This document shows positions 17,184-25,256 of a stretch of DNA of 34,909 bases, piece by piece. This DNA comes from Bacillota bacterium. Lineage in GTDB: Bacteria > Bacillota > Clostridia > Acetivibrionales > DSM-2933. The notes under the pieces were generated by a model, which was given only the letters and a program-made list of their open reading frames with translations, did not search any database and had not been told where the DNA came from. The stretch spans positions 1 to 34,909 of the forward strand of contig JAEYYB010000133.1 in NCBI GenBank assembly GCA_023430975.1, in the 5' to 3' direction. Numbering within the stretch: the stretch's first letter is position 1; every line of letters starts with the position of its first letter. The translations under genes were made by a program, and so were the position numbers.

Positions 17184-19616
17184 ATGAAAAAAATAAGTAT
17201 ATGCATGTTGATTGCTTGTATTATGATATGCAGTATTCCCAGGTTGGCGGTATCGGCAGCTGAGACAGGTTCCGACACAGATGCAAGCACAGACTTCAAC
17301 TATGTTGATGCCTTTGCAAAATCCATTCTGTTTTATGAGGCAAGCTGGTGCGGACCTGATGCAGGAGACAACAGGATCAAGTGGCGTGGACCATGCCATA
17401 TTGAAGATGGTAAGGATGTGGGACTCGATTTAACAGGAGGTTTCCATGATTGCGGAGACCATGTGAAGTTCGGATTGCCACAGTGTTATTCAGCTTCGGC
17501 CCTTGCATGGAATTATTATGAGTTTAAGGATGTCTTTGTTGATAAGGGACAGGATAAGTATATGTTGAATATACTCAAGCATTTCACCGATTATTTCCTT
17601 AGATGTTTTCCAAACAAAACTACCTTCTATTACCAGATTGGCGAAGGTAATACAGACCATGCCTATTGGGGCCCTCCAGAGCTTCAGACATATGACAGGC
17701 CAACTTATTTTGTTGCTACGCCTGAAAAACCAGGGTCGGATGTGGCCGGTGATGCATCAGCAGCTTTAGCCCTTATGTACTTAAATTACAAGGATATTGA
17801 TCTAGAATATGCCGAGAAGTGCCTGAGGGCAGCAAAGGATTTATATGATTTCGGTATAACCTATAGAGGGAACAGTGAAGCACAAGGCTTTTATGTGCCT
17901 TCAGGATATTATGACGAGCTGATGTGGGGTGCAACATGGCTATATATAATTACAAATGACAAGAAGTATATGGATGATATCTATATGCTTATGGATGAAA
18001 AAGGCATGGGTGGAGATAATGAATACCAGGACCACTGGACCAACTGCTGGGATTACGTATTTTCCAGTACATTCCTAAAGCTTTCCCAAATTTCAGATGA
18101 TCCTAAATTCAAAAGAATAGCTCTAGAGCATATGGATTATTGGATGAACACAGTAAAGACTACTCCTGGCGGGCTTAAATGGCTAACTGGCTGGGGTGTA
18201 TGTAAATATCCGGCTGCTGAAAGTATGATTATGCTTGTACATTATAAGAATACGGGGGAGAAAAAATACCTGGATTTTGCCAAGGAACAGATTGACTATA
18301 TCCTGGGTGATAATCCTAATAACATGTCATATATGGTTGGTTTTGGAGACAATTATCCCAAATTTCCACATCATAGAGCGGCAAGCGGAATGCTTGAAGG
18401 ATGGCCGGGGGATGAGACCAAGCATGCACCTGAAAGGCACATTCTATACGGTGCTCTTGTAGGTGGTGCTGATGAAAATGATGAGTATATTGATAATGTG
18501 GAAAAGTATGTTTATACAGAGACTGGATTGGACTATAATGCAGGCCTTGTGGGGGCTCTTGCAGGATTAAGCAAATATTACGGTGACGGGCAGGTGCCGG
18601 AAGAAACTCCGGGCCTTATGGGTGATCCGCCCCAATATTATGCTGAAGCAAGAGTAACAAAGGAAGATAATCAGGTTTCTGAAGTTGAAATTTGGGTGCA
18701 TAATATAATAACTGCACCTCCACAATATGAAACAGGCTTATCCGTTAGGTACTTTGTTGATTTGTCGGAATTTGGTTCGGGGGATTTAAATCTGTCCCAA
18801 TTTATGTCAAATGCATATTGGTCTCCAAATGGGGCAAAAATGTCACCACTTACACCATGGGACAAATCAAAAAACATTTATTATGTTGAAATAAGCTTCC
18901 CTGATCAGAGGTTATATGGAAAATCCTATTCCCAGTTTTTCATAGCCAACTATAACGGTACGTCCTGGAATGGATTAAATGACTACTCAAGACAAGGGTT
19001 GAATGAGAAAACCTTTACTGTCACGGAGAATATACCCATATATAAAAATGGAGTGCAAGTATACGGAAAAGATCCTTCAGGAGGTACGCCTTCAATACCG
19101 CCTACTTCTACAGCCCCTCCTACAGCAACAAAAGGGTATAGCATTTCCGGGTATATCAGTCCAGATATGACAATAGGGTCAGATAATGCCGATAAATTGA
19201 GAAGCGGCTTTATGATTGAGGTTACAGGCACGGGATTATTCTCTTTTACTGACAAGACGGGGTATTTTGAGATAGCGAATGTTCCTCAAAATACTGAGGG
19301 ATATACTTTGAAGGTAAGTAAGGCAAATTATCTTTACAGGGATATTAACAACATTTTAATAACTAAAGACATACAGCTCAGCACGAAAAGTGCACCAATT
19401 GTTATGTGGGCTGGAGATATTGTTATAAACGGTAAACAGGATAATGCAATAAATATGTCGGATATAATTGAACTGGCAAAGCATTTTAACAGTATTTCAG
19501 GAGATGAAAAATATATTCAGAATGCTGATTTAAACCTTGATGGCTCAATAAATATGAGCGATGTTATAATCATTGCAAGGCATTTTAACAATGTGCCTGG
19601 AGATTATAACAAGTAG
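17184..19616 (+). CDS. GH9 cellulase with CBM3c, X-module and dockerin (fourth of four)
   Basis: An 810-residue secreted GH9 enzyme that matches the first GH9 gene more closely than its two neighbours. The signal peptide ends near residue 25 ('AVSA'). GH9 spans ~38-475, with 'DCGD' (Asp89, Asp92), 'PHHRAA' and acid Glu446 in 'TETGLDYNAG'. CBM3c is ~483-632, then a Pro/Thr linker, the X-module (~650-740, 'GYSISGYISPDM') and the dockerin (~741-810). Start 17184 is fixed by GGGAGGG (17173-17179); a GTG at 17145 is less likely. It lies behind the 17033 hairpin, so it probably has its own promoter; TTGTTT (17103-17108) and TACACT (17127-17132), 18 bases apart, form a weak candidate. Confidence 0.92.
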   Translation: MKKISICMLIACIMICSIPRLAVSAAETGSDTDASTDFNYVDAFAKSILFYEASWCGPDAGDNRIKWRGPCHIEDGKDVGLDLTGGFHDCGDHVKFGLPQCYSASALAWNYYEFKDVFVDKGQDKYMLNILKHFTDYFLRCFPNKTTFYYQIGEGNTDHAYWGPPELQTYDRPTYFVATPEKPGSDVAGDASAALALMYLNYKDIDLEYAEKCLRAAKDLYDFGITYRGNSEAQGFYVPSGYYDELMWGATWLYIITNDKKYMDDIYMLMDEKGMGGDNEYQDHWTNCWDYVFSSTFLKLSQISDDPKFKRIALEHMDYWMNTVKTTPGGLKWLTGWGVCKYPAAESMIMLVHYKNTGEKKYLDFAKEQIDYILGDNPNNMSYMVGFGDNYPKFPHHRAASGMLEGWPGDETKHAPERHILYGALVGGADENDEYIDNVEKYVYTETGLDYNAGLVGALAGLSKYYGDGQVPEETPGLMGDPPQYYAEARVTKEDNQVSEVEIWVHNIITAPPQYETGLSVRYFVDLSEFGSGDLNLSQFMSNAYWSPNGAKMSPLTPWDKSKNIYYVEISFPDQRLYGKSYSQFFIANYNGTSWNGLNDYSRQGLNEKTFTVTENIPIYKNGVQVYGKDPSGGTPSIPPTSTAPPTATKGYSISGYISPDMTIGSDNADKLRSGFMIEVTGTGLFSFTDKTGYFEIANVPQNTEGYTLKVSKANYLYRDINNILITKDIQLSTKSAPIVMWAGDIVINGKQDNAINMSDIIELAKHFNSISGDEKYIQNADLNLDGSINMSDVIIIARHFNNVPGDYNK

Positions 19617-19631
19617 AATGGCATTAACTTT

Positions 19632-19664
19632 AAAGGGGGCACAGCATCAGACTGTACCCCCTTT
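19632..19664. terminator. Bidirectional terminator between convergent genes
   Basis: AAAGGGGG-c-ACAG (19632-19644) pairs with CTGT-a-CCCCCTTT (19652-19664) around a 7-nt loop. It lies between the fourth GH9 stop and the stop of the minus-strand transglutaminase gene. T-rich sequence downstream on the plus strand supports use in that direction; use on the minus strand is inferred from position. Confidence 0.75.
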
Positions 19665-19673
19665 GAAATTTAT

Positions 19674-21140
19674 TTAATAATAAATATATCTGTTGTTTTT
19701 AATCTCACTATAAATTTTTTTAATATCCGGATTTGTTGTTAACGGTGCAAGTACTTCCAAATAATCGGTATAGCATATTATTCCAGAAATAGGATCCCAG
19801 ATATGATCCTGTGCAATCTGTTCATCTGACAGATTATAATAACCATAAAAATATGTATTATCATCACCATCATCCCATGTACAATCAAGGTGGTACCACT
19901 TTCCGTCGATTTTAACCAAATTCCACATATGATCAGTGGAGTTGATTAATTTGCATTCTATTCCTGCTTTATTTAGCATTTTATAGGCAAGTAAAGCATA
20001 ACCCTGACAGACGGCTTTACCTTCAAACATTGCAGTATATGCACTGTAGCTGTTATTTTCCACAACACTTTCATCATAATTTACTGTTACCATTATATAA
20101 TCATGTATTGCCTTTTCTTTTTCATGGACAGACATATAAGGATAAATAATTTCTGAGAGTACTGATTCGATTTTTTTATCGAGTTGAGCTTCCTGCTCTT
20201 TTGTTGTAAGATAGTTTACCTCGAAACTGATCCATGCAGTTGTAGCATTATATGATACTTTATAATGGGATGAAATCATTGAATTTTTTAAATACTCATC
20301 ATTATCGAGAACATTATTTAGACTCTTTTCCACTTTATCAACAATACCGGTTGTGTCATTTTTATAAGTAATGGTGAAGGTATTAACCCTGTTACTTAAT
20401 TGCCATTTAACAGCAGCTTCCATTTCTTCTATTGTGGTTACTACATTGCTTGGTGTAGAAGTTGGTGTGGGTGTAGGAGTATTGTTAGAAGTATTGGTCG
20501 GCGTATTGGTTGGCGTGTTGGTAGGTGTGTTGGTTGGTGTAGGAGAGCTAACAATAACTGCAGGGTAGCTTGATGAGGTTTCATTAAAATGCTTTGCAAT
20601 AATTATGACATCAGCTATGTTGATTGATGCATCCATGTTGATATCTGCGTCATTGATATAGGTTCCATCTCCTGAAACGCTGTTAAACTTTTTTGCGAGC
20701 AATATGAAATCTGAAAGGTTTATGACATCATCCTGAACTCCATTATTCATTAAATCTCCGGCCCACATTTTTATCGGTTGGCTTTGGCTGCCAATTTGCA
20801 AATCTCTTGTTATTATAACATTTGTGATGAGCCTTTTTAAATAGTTTGCTTTACTTACTTTAATGGTATAGCCTGAAGGGTTTGAAGGAATGCCGCTTAT
20901 TTCAAAATACCCGGTATTATTTGATTCTGTAGTTGTTGAAAAACCACTTAACTCTACTTTGAAGCCAGACTTTATGGCAGGATTTGCCGAGTCGAAATCC
21001 GGTGCAACATATCCGGAAATTTTGTACGTAACACCTGAATCTGCATTTGCCTGGGCATAATTTAAGATAAATATGCCACAAAATGCTACGATACATATCA
21101 GCAGTAAACATATTTTCCTGCCTTTAAAAGCTGAAAACAT
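19674..21140 (-). CDS. Secreted transglutaminase-like protein with N-terminal X-dockerin
   Basis: A 488-residue exported protein. The signal peptide is ~1-33 ('AQANA'). An X-module (~37-124, 'YKISGYVAPDF') and dockerin (~125-192) come first, then a Thr/Pro linker built on a repeated 'NTPT' unit (~198-232), then a transglutaminase/protease-like domain. The expected catalytic triad is present: Cys378 in 'AVCQGYA', His404 in 'DHMWN' and Asp419 in 'HLDCTWDD'. The family includes cross-linking enzymes, peptidases and inactive members, so the reaction is not determined. As a dockerin protein it would be carried on the cellulosome and might act on other proteins or on cell wall. ATG 21140 is chosen because GGGTGA lies upstream; an ATG at 21200 is less likely. 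Confidence 0.87.
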   Translation of the reverse strand: MFSAFKGRKICLLLICIVAFCGIFILNYAQANADSGVTYKISGYVAPDFDSANPAIKSGFKVELSGFSTTTESNNTGYFEISGIPSNPSGYTIKVSKANYLKRLITNVIITRDLQIGSQSQPIKMWAGDLMNNGVQDDVINLSDFILLAKKFNSVSGDGTYINDADINMDASINIADVIIIAKHFNETSSSYPAVIVSSPTPTNTPTNTPTNTPTNTSNNTPTPTPTSTPSNVVTTIEEMEAAVKWQLSNRVNTFTITYKNDTTGIVDKVEKSLNNVLDNDEYLKNSMISSHYKVSYNATTAWISFEVNYLTTKEQEAQLDKKIESVLSEIIYPYMSVHEKEKAIHDYIMVTVNYDESVVENNSYSAYTAMFEGKAVCQGYALLAYKMLNKAGIECKLINSTDHMWNLVKIDGKWYHLDCTWDDGDDNTYFYGYYNLSDEQIAQDHIWDPISGIICYTDYLEVLAPLTTNPDIKKIYSEIKNNRYIYY

Positions 21141-21296
21141 AAAATCACCCTTTCCAATATTTGATACGAAAATTTTATCAAAGTATACTAATATAATCAA
21201 TCAATTAAAATAGGATAATCTGATTTTCTAAAGGGTATATAAAAGTGAGTTATCCTTCAATGAGTTAATTAATTAATTTAGATTTAGAGCTTGTTT

Positions 21297-22757
21297 TTAT
21301 TTAGTAAAAAGTGTAAGATCGATTATTTCTGCCATCTTTTTATATGCTTCTGCATTAGGATGCAATCCATCACCGCTGTTGTACATACTCAAAAGCTTCT
21401 TTTGATTGCTTGGATCTCGTAAAGCAGCATCAAAATCAATAACTGCGTCGAATTGACCACTGGTTCTGATCCAATTGTTAACTGTAGTTCTTGTTTGTTC
21501 AGTAGCAGCACTGTAATATGAATTGCCTTCAAACGGTAAAATTGTGGCACCGTATATAAGGATATTTTTTGCACGTGCCTTGGTTATAAATTGCTTATAG
21601 GCATCTATTATATTTGTAGCATTGGCATTTGCACCTATATCATTAACACCTTCAAATATTATTGCATAACCAACTCCGCTTTGACCTAATATGTCACGGT
21701 CATATCTTGTAAGGGCCGTTGGGCCTAATCCTCCTGATAAAATAGTATTTCCTCCTATACCTTGATTAAGCACTGCAACCTTGGATGTAGCGGAATTTGC
21801 CAGTAAACGGGTAGCAAGATTATCGGTCCATCTGTTCTGTTGGTTTGTTGTTGAACCTCTTCCGTCGGTTATGGAATCACCTAAAATAGCTACTGCTTTG
21901 TAAGAGTCCTCTGTAAGTACATCCAATCCTGTAATAACATACCAATGATCAGTGTTTGTTGCTCCAGCCATGCTTGCACTGGCAACTTTATTGCCAGACA
22001 TTATGTAAGAGGTTGTTCTTGAACCGGGATGGCCTGTAAGAGCAGATGGAACGCTGCCGAAATAAATAGTAATAGCCATATTGGTAAGCTGGGTCAAGTT
22101 AAAATCAAGTGTATCGGAAATTACGGTCTTACCTTGTGCAATTGTTACCGATTCCTTGCCTCCAAAGGTAACTACTTTATCAGTTTCGGATTTTATTGAA
22201 TTTCCACCTACGGATACAGCCAAGTGAACTGAATTCATAACCATGGAAGAATTGCCGTATTCGTTGGAAAACTTCAATCTTATTTTATTTCCACCGATTG
22301 ATACACGGAAAATTTGACGCAATGTATTGTTGGAAAGGCTAGTTGGCGGCATATTATTGCTTTCTACCAACTGTGGTGCTGTTCCCCAGGTACCAACCCA
22401 TTTATCAGCGGACACTGGTGGTGTAGTTGGGGTAGGTGGTGCGGTTGTAACAGTGGGTGTTGCTGTTGGATTGGTTATTATGGTATTAAACTTGGATGCA
22501 ATTACAATTACATCAGACATGTTAATTGCACCATCACTGTTTAGATCATATGATGCAACATATTTACCGTCTCCTGTTACTGAATTGAAGGTTTGTGCCA
22601 AAATAATTACATCCGACATGTTGATTACGCCATCATTATTCAAATCTCCGGTGGAGGCAGCATTAACCGATAATGAACCGAAGGTAAATAAAGACGTAAT
22701 AAGCAGCATTAAAACTAGTGTACTTTTTGCAAATTTGCTCTTTGCAAGACTCTTCAT
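21297..22757 (-). CDS. Secreted SGNH/GDSL esterase (XynE-like) with N-terminal dockerin
   Basis: A 486-residue exported esterase. The signal peptide ends near residue 33 ('SVNA'). A dockerin without X-module spans ~37-96 ('DLNNDGVINMSD' and 'DLNSDGAINMSD'), then a Thr/Pro linker (~97-118). The enzyme part starts at 'DKWVGTWGTAP' with a beta-rich N-domain, then the SGNH core: block I 'GDSITDG' with nucleophile Ser295, block II 'GIGGN', block III 'GVND', and block V 'DGLHPN' with Asp463 and His466. It resembles XynE-like acyl esterases that remove acetyl or other acyl groups from plant polysaccharides. The exact substrate is unknown. AGGAG precedes the ATG. Its leader carries a candidate promoter and two sets of direct repeats. 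Confidence 0.88.
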   Translation of the reverse strand: MKSLAKSKFAKSTLVLMLLITSLFTFGSLSVNAASTGDLNNDGVINMSDVIILAQTFNSVTGDGKYVASYDLNSDGAINMSDVIVIASKFNTIITNPTATPTVTTAPPTPTTPPVSADKWVGTWGTAPQLVESNNMPPTSLSNNTLRQIFRVSIGGNKIRLKFSNEYGNSSMVMNSVHLAVSVGGNSIKSETDKVVTFGGKESVTIAQGKTVISDTLDFNLTQLTNMAITIYFGSVPSALTGHPGSRTTSYIMSGNKVASASMAGATNTDHWYVITGLDVLTEDSYKAVAILGDSITDGRGSTTNQQNRWTDNLATRLLANSATSKVAVLNQGIGGNTILSGGLGPTALTRYDRDILGQSGVGYAIIFEGVNDIGANANATNIIDAYKQFITKARAKNILIYGATILPFEGNSYYSAATEQTRTTVNNWIRTSGQFDAVIDFDAALRDPSNQKKLLSMYNSGDGLHPNAEAYKKMAEIIDLTLFTK

Positions 22758-22790
22758 GTCAACACTCCTAATCTAATTTTATTTTATGTA

Positions 22791-22845
22791 GTGAGAGCTT
22801 ATGTTGCATACTGATTATGTTGCATACTGCAATATAATCTCTCAC
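22791..22845 (-). repeat. Leader hairpin with two 15-bp direct repeats upstream of the SGNH esterase
   Basis: GTGAGAG (22791-22797) and CTCTCAC (22839-22845) form an outer stem. Inside it TTATGTTGCATACTG occurs twice (22799-22813 and 22815-22829), one base apart. The repeats lie in the predicted 5' untranslated region of the minus-strand gene, just downstream of the candidate -10. Either an operator or an RNA structure is possible. Confidence 0.7.
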
Positions 22846-22858
22846 GACACAACATCAA
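22831..22858 (-). promoter_or_regulatory. Candidate promoter of the SGNH esterase gene
   Basis: Read on the minus strand, TTGATG (22858-22853) and TATATT (22836-22831) are 16 bases apart, ~74 bases before the start codon. The -35 overlaps the second of two direct repeats at 22855-22874, which makes it a regulated-promoter candidate. Confidence 0.5.
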
Positions 22859-22874
22859 GGTGAATCAAGGTGAA
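22855..22874 (-). repeat. Two adjacent 10-bp direct repeats at the -35 of the SGNH gene
   Basis: TCAAGGTGAA occurs twice back to back (22855-22864, 22865-22874). A further small hairpin, AAATCGC (22877-22883) with GCGATTT (22892-22898), lies next to it. Activator binding is one possibility. Confidence 0.7.
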
Positions 22875-23066
22875 CAAAATCGCCTACACCTGCGATTTCT
22901 GGGAGTTAAATTAAAAGTCCTTATATTTGCTATTTTTACATATATCTATCACTGATAAAATACTTCGCAGAATAATATTTTTTGTGTCGGAATTTGTGTT
23001 GGAATTTGGAATACTTTAATTTTATACTGAAATTTTTTATTGGCACAAGTATGAGCAAAATAGAAA

Positions 23067-23090
23067 AAACGCTGGATTTCTCCAGCGTTT
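23067..23090 (-). terminator. Terminator of the solute-binding protein gene
   Basis: AAACGCTGGA (23067-23076) pairs perfectly with TCCAGCGTTT (23081-23090) around a 4-nt loop. On the minus strand it is followed by a T-rich tail (TTTTTTCTATTTT, including stem bases). It lies ~280 bases downstream of the solute-binding protein stop, after two palindromic elements. Confidence 0.75.
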
Positions 23091-23101
23091 AGTAATGGCT
23101 A

Positions 23102-23180
23102 AGAAATAACATTCGATTCTCATCGTCCAAAACCCCGTTAATCGTCGGGATTTTGTCCTCGAGAATAGGTCGTTATTTCT
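23102..23180. repeat. Second type of palindromic element (~80 bp)
   Basis: An imperfect hairpin with three matched arm segments: AGAAATAAC/GTTATTTCT (23102-23110 with 23172-23180), ATTCTC/GAGAAT (23116-23121 with 23161-23166) and CAAAACCCC/GGGATTTTG (23128-23136 with 23147-23155). The 10-base loop begins GTTAATCG. A perfect AAGGAATTCCTT palindrome follows at its right end. Its CCCGTT loop edge resembles that of the neighbouring 95-bp element. Confidence 0.7.
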
Positions 23181-23199
23181 AAGGAATTCCTTAACTATA

Positions 23200-23294
23200 T
23201 GGAAAGTGAATAATCTATTACATTTGTCTATCGCAAATCCCGTTAAAGCGTTCGTTATTTGCTCCGCCAAATGTAAGATTATTAACACTTTTAA
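23200..23294 (+). repeat. Palindromic dispersed repeat, copy 2
   Basis: A 95-bp element with the same right arm (from CAAATGTAAGATT to CACTTTTAA) and CCCGTT...TTCGTTATTTGCTCC centre as copies 1 and 3. The left end is slightly diverged (TGGAAAGTG instead of TTAAAAGTG). The 610-bp gap 22758-23367 holds this, the 80-bp palindrome, a terminator and the SGNH leader, and no gene. Confidence 0.85.
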
Positions 23295-23367
23295 TCTAAT
23301 TCACACCGCAATTTTTCATGATAACAAACAAAGTTGAAAATATATGATTATTCTCTACAGATTGGCA

Positions 23368-24975
23368 TTACTCAACAGTTAGATCCATCAAATTGTATTT
23401 AACTTTCTCCTTGAATGTTTTAATCATTTCTTCTTTTGTCTTGATTTTGCCTGCAAGATATGATCTCATACAATCCAAATAACTGTTTTCTATAGTATCA
23501 TCATATTTTGTAAGAATCTTACCATCTATATCTTTTAAGAATGGCTCATAGAATTTGAATACGTTGGTACCCATGATTTTGCTGTCTTCAAACGAACCTT
23601 CAGATATAGCTTCAAGATTATTTGGGAAATCCTGATAATCATTAGCCCATTTCTTCATCGCATCTTTGTTGGTAGTAAAGTACTTCAAGAATTTCCATGC
23701 TGTATCCTTGTTTTGTGATTTGCTGTATATGCCGAACCAGGTACCACCCCAGAAAGTAGGGAAAGGTGGTCTTGCCAGCCCCCATCTTCCTCCATCATAT
23801 GCTGATTTATCATTACTGCCCACAATCCATGGAATACCCCAGGTCGGGCATGCCCATACCAAAGCTTTTTCATCATCGGCTATTGCTGCGGACCAGCCTG
23901 GTGACCACTGATCCAAACTCGCTTCATACTTGTTGCTTCTTAATATTTTTGCAAAATCGGTAAAATCAAGCATTTTTTGGTCTAAGTTAAGCTTGTTGTC
24001 TACAACCCATCCGCTACTTCGGCCGCCAAGATAAAACTTCATAGGTTCTTCAAATGTTGGAAATAAAGAAACCTTTCCACCACTTTTACTATATAAAGTC
24101 TTGGCAGTTTGAAGCATTTTTTCAGGAGTTGACATCATATCTGCAATTTTTGATGGATCATCTGTGCCCAGGTATTTCTTAGAGACACTTTTCTTATAAG
24201 CCAGTGCCATTGGGGTTGATTGATGGGATAATGCCCTTAAAACTCCGTTTTTGTCTGTTCCTATATCAACTGTATATGGGATCATATTTCCAACATAGTT
24301 TTTACCAAGTTCAGTTAAGTCGGCAAATGCATCGGGCATGTCTACAAATCTTTTTACAAAAGCAGATTCAACCCCAAAAACATCAGGAACACCTGAACCT
24401 GCTCTTATTACAGATGTGAGTTTATTTTGGTATTGCTGATCTTTATCGGGAATAACAGAAAGGTTGACTTTCACTTTGGGATAGGCTTCATTAAACGCTT
24501 TTACTATGCTAGGAGCTTCGTCCTTATTGAAATACCAGAATGAAAATTCATCTTCAAAATTATCATTATATTCATCTTCAAAATCATCATTATATTCATC
24601 TCGAAAATCATCATAATATTCATCTATAGGTTCTGTATCAATAGTGGAGATATTATCTCTATTTGGAATACCTTCGTTTGAGGAGGAGATTCTTATAGAC
24701 TGACTATCACTATCCCACTCAATGCCTAACCCGGCTAAGTCGGCAACAGCCCTTACTGGCAAATATGTTCTTCCGTTTATTATGACAGGGGATATCTTTG
24801 AACCATTTAACTCTTTGAAAACTTTTTCTTTGTTATCGTAGTAAATTTTGATATTGTCATTAACTGTTGCATCAATCTTCCTTATGGCATTATATCCACA
24901 CACTGAAGCTATGGTAACGGAACAGGTGAGTGCAACAACAGGAATGACTACGTGCATTTTGGAAACTCTTTTCAT
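23368..24975 (-). CDS. Extracellular solute-binding protein with N-terminal stalk domain
   Basis: A 535-residue exported protein. Residues ~8-28 are hydrophobic (signal or anchor), with no good lipobox; the Cys residues follow Thr or Val. Residues ~35-97 match the copper-amine-oxidase-like N-terminal 'stalk' domain (PF07833), with 'NGRTYLPVRAVADLAG' and 'IEWDSDSQSIRI'. An acidic linker (~118-142) of 8-residue repeats (D-E-Y-N-D-D-F-E) comes next. From ~145 on it is an ABC sugar-type solute-binding protein ('SIVKAFNEAYPKVKVNL', 'GVPDVFGVESAFVKRF', 'DTAWKFLKYF'). No permease or ATPase gene is adjacent, so it is an orphan. The stalk may hold it to the cell wall. Sugar uptake or sensing is likely but not shown. 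AAAGGAG precedes the ATG. Confidence 0.87.
   Translation of the reverse strand: MKRVSKMHVVIPVVALTCSVTIASVCGYNAIRKIDATVNDNIKIYYDNKEKVFKELNGSKISPVIINGRTYLPVRAVADLAGLGIEWDSDSQSIRISSSNEGIPNRDNISTIDTEPIDEYYDDFRDEYNDDFEDEYNDNFEDEFSFWYFNKDEAPSIVKAFNEAYPKVKVNLSVIPDKDQQYQNKLTSVIRAGSGVPDVFGVESAFVKRFVDMPDAFADLTELGKNYVGNMIPYTVDIGTDKNGVLRALSHQSTPMALAYKKSVSKKYLGTDDPSKIADMMSTPEKMLQTAKTLYSKSGGKVSLFPTFEEPMKFYLGGRSSGWVVDNKLNLDQKMLDFTDFAKILRSNKYEASLDQWSPGWSAAIADDEKALVWACPTWGIPWIVGSNDKSAYDGGRWGLARPPFPTFWGGTWFGIYSKSQNKDTAWKFLKYFTTNKDAMKKWANDYQDFPNNLEAISEGSFEDSKIMGTNVFKFYEPFLKDIDGKILTKYDDTIENSYLDCMRSYLAGKIKTKEEMIKTFKEKVKYNLMDLTVE
24541..24615 (-). repeat. In-frame 24-bp tandem repeat in the solute-binding protein gene
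   Basis: About three units of 24 bp encode the acidic 8-residue repeat (DEYYDDFR, DEYNDDFE, DEYNDNFE), with a partial fourth unit DEF. Because the unit is a multiple of three, copy-number change would alter linker length without a frameshift. Confidence 0.85.
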
Positions 24976-25256
24976 CTTTGCATCTCCTTTTACTTTTATG
25001 ATAGTATAATATAAAAAATCATTATCAATTTTACAAATGTAAAAATTAATAGATTTTTTATGTATTGTGGAAAATTACCACAATTCGATAATTTGAATTA
25101 TAGCATATTTATCCAATGCAAAAGTTAAAATTAGTTAACAAAAGGTTACAAATTATTTAAAAGATTATAGCGTTGCTCATTATAAAAATTAAGTTTGATA
25201 AAATGGCTAGCGATTTTTTAAAAGTCGGCCGATATAAACCTGGAGGTATAAAACTT

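Noticed and set aside
20371..20568. Plus-strand ORF of 65 codons rich in Val-Gly-Val-Leu
   Set aside because: It is the antisense of the Thr/Pro linker repeat of the transglutaminase-like gene and has no ribosome binding site.
22876..22898. Known riboswitch in the SGNH leader
   Set aside because: The small hairpins do not show a recognisable c-di-GMP, folate or other riboswitch core; direct repeats seem a better description.
25014..25032. Fur-like box (AATCATTATCAAT) near the solute-binding protein promoter
   Set aside because: Only about half of the symmetrical box is present in very AT-rich DNA, and the gene shows no iron link.
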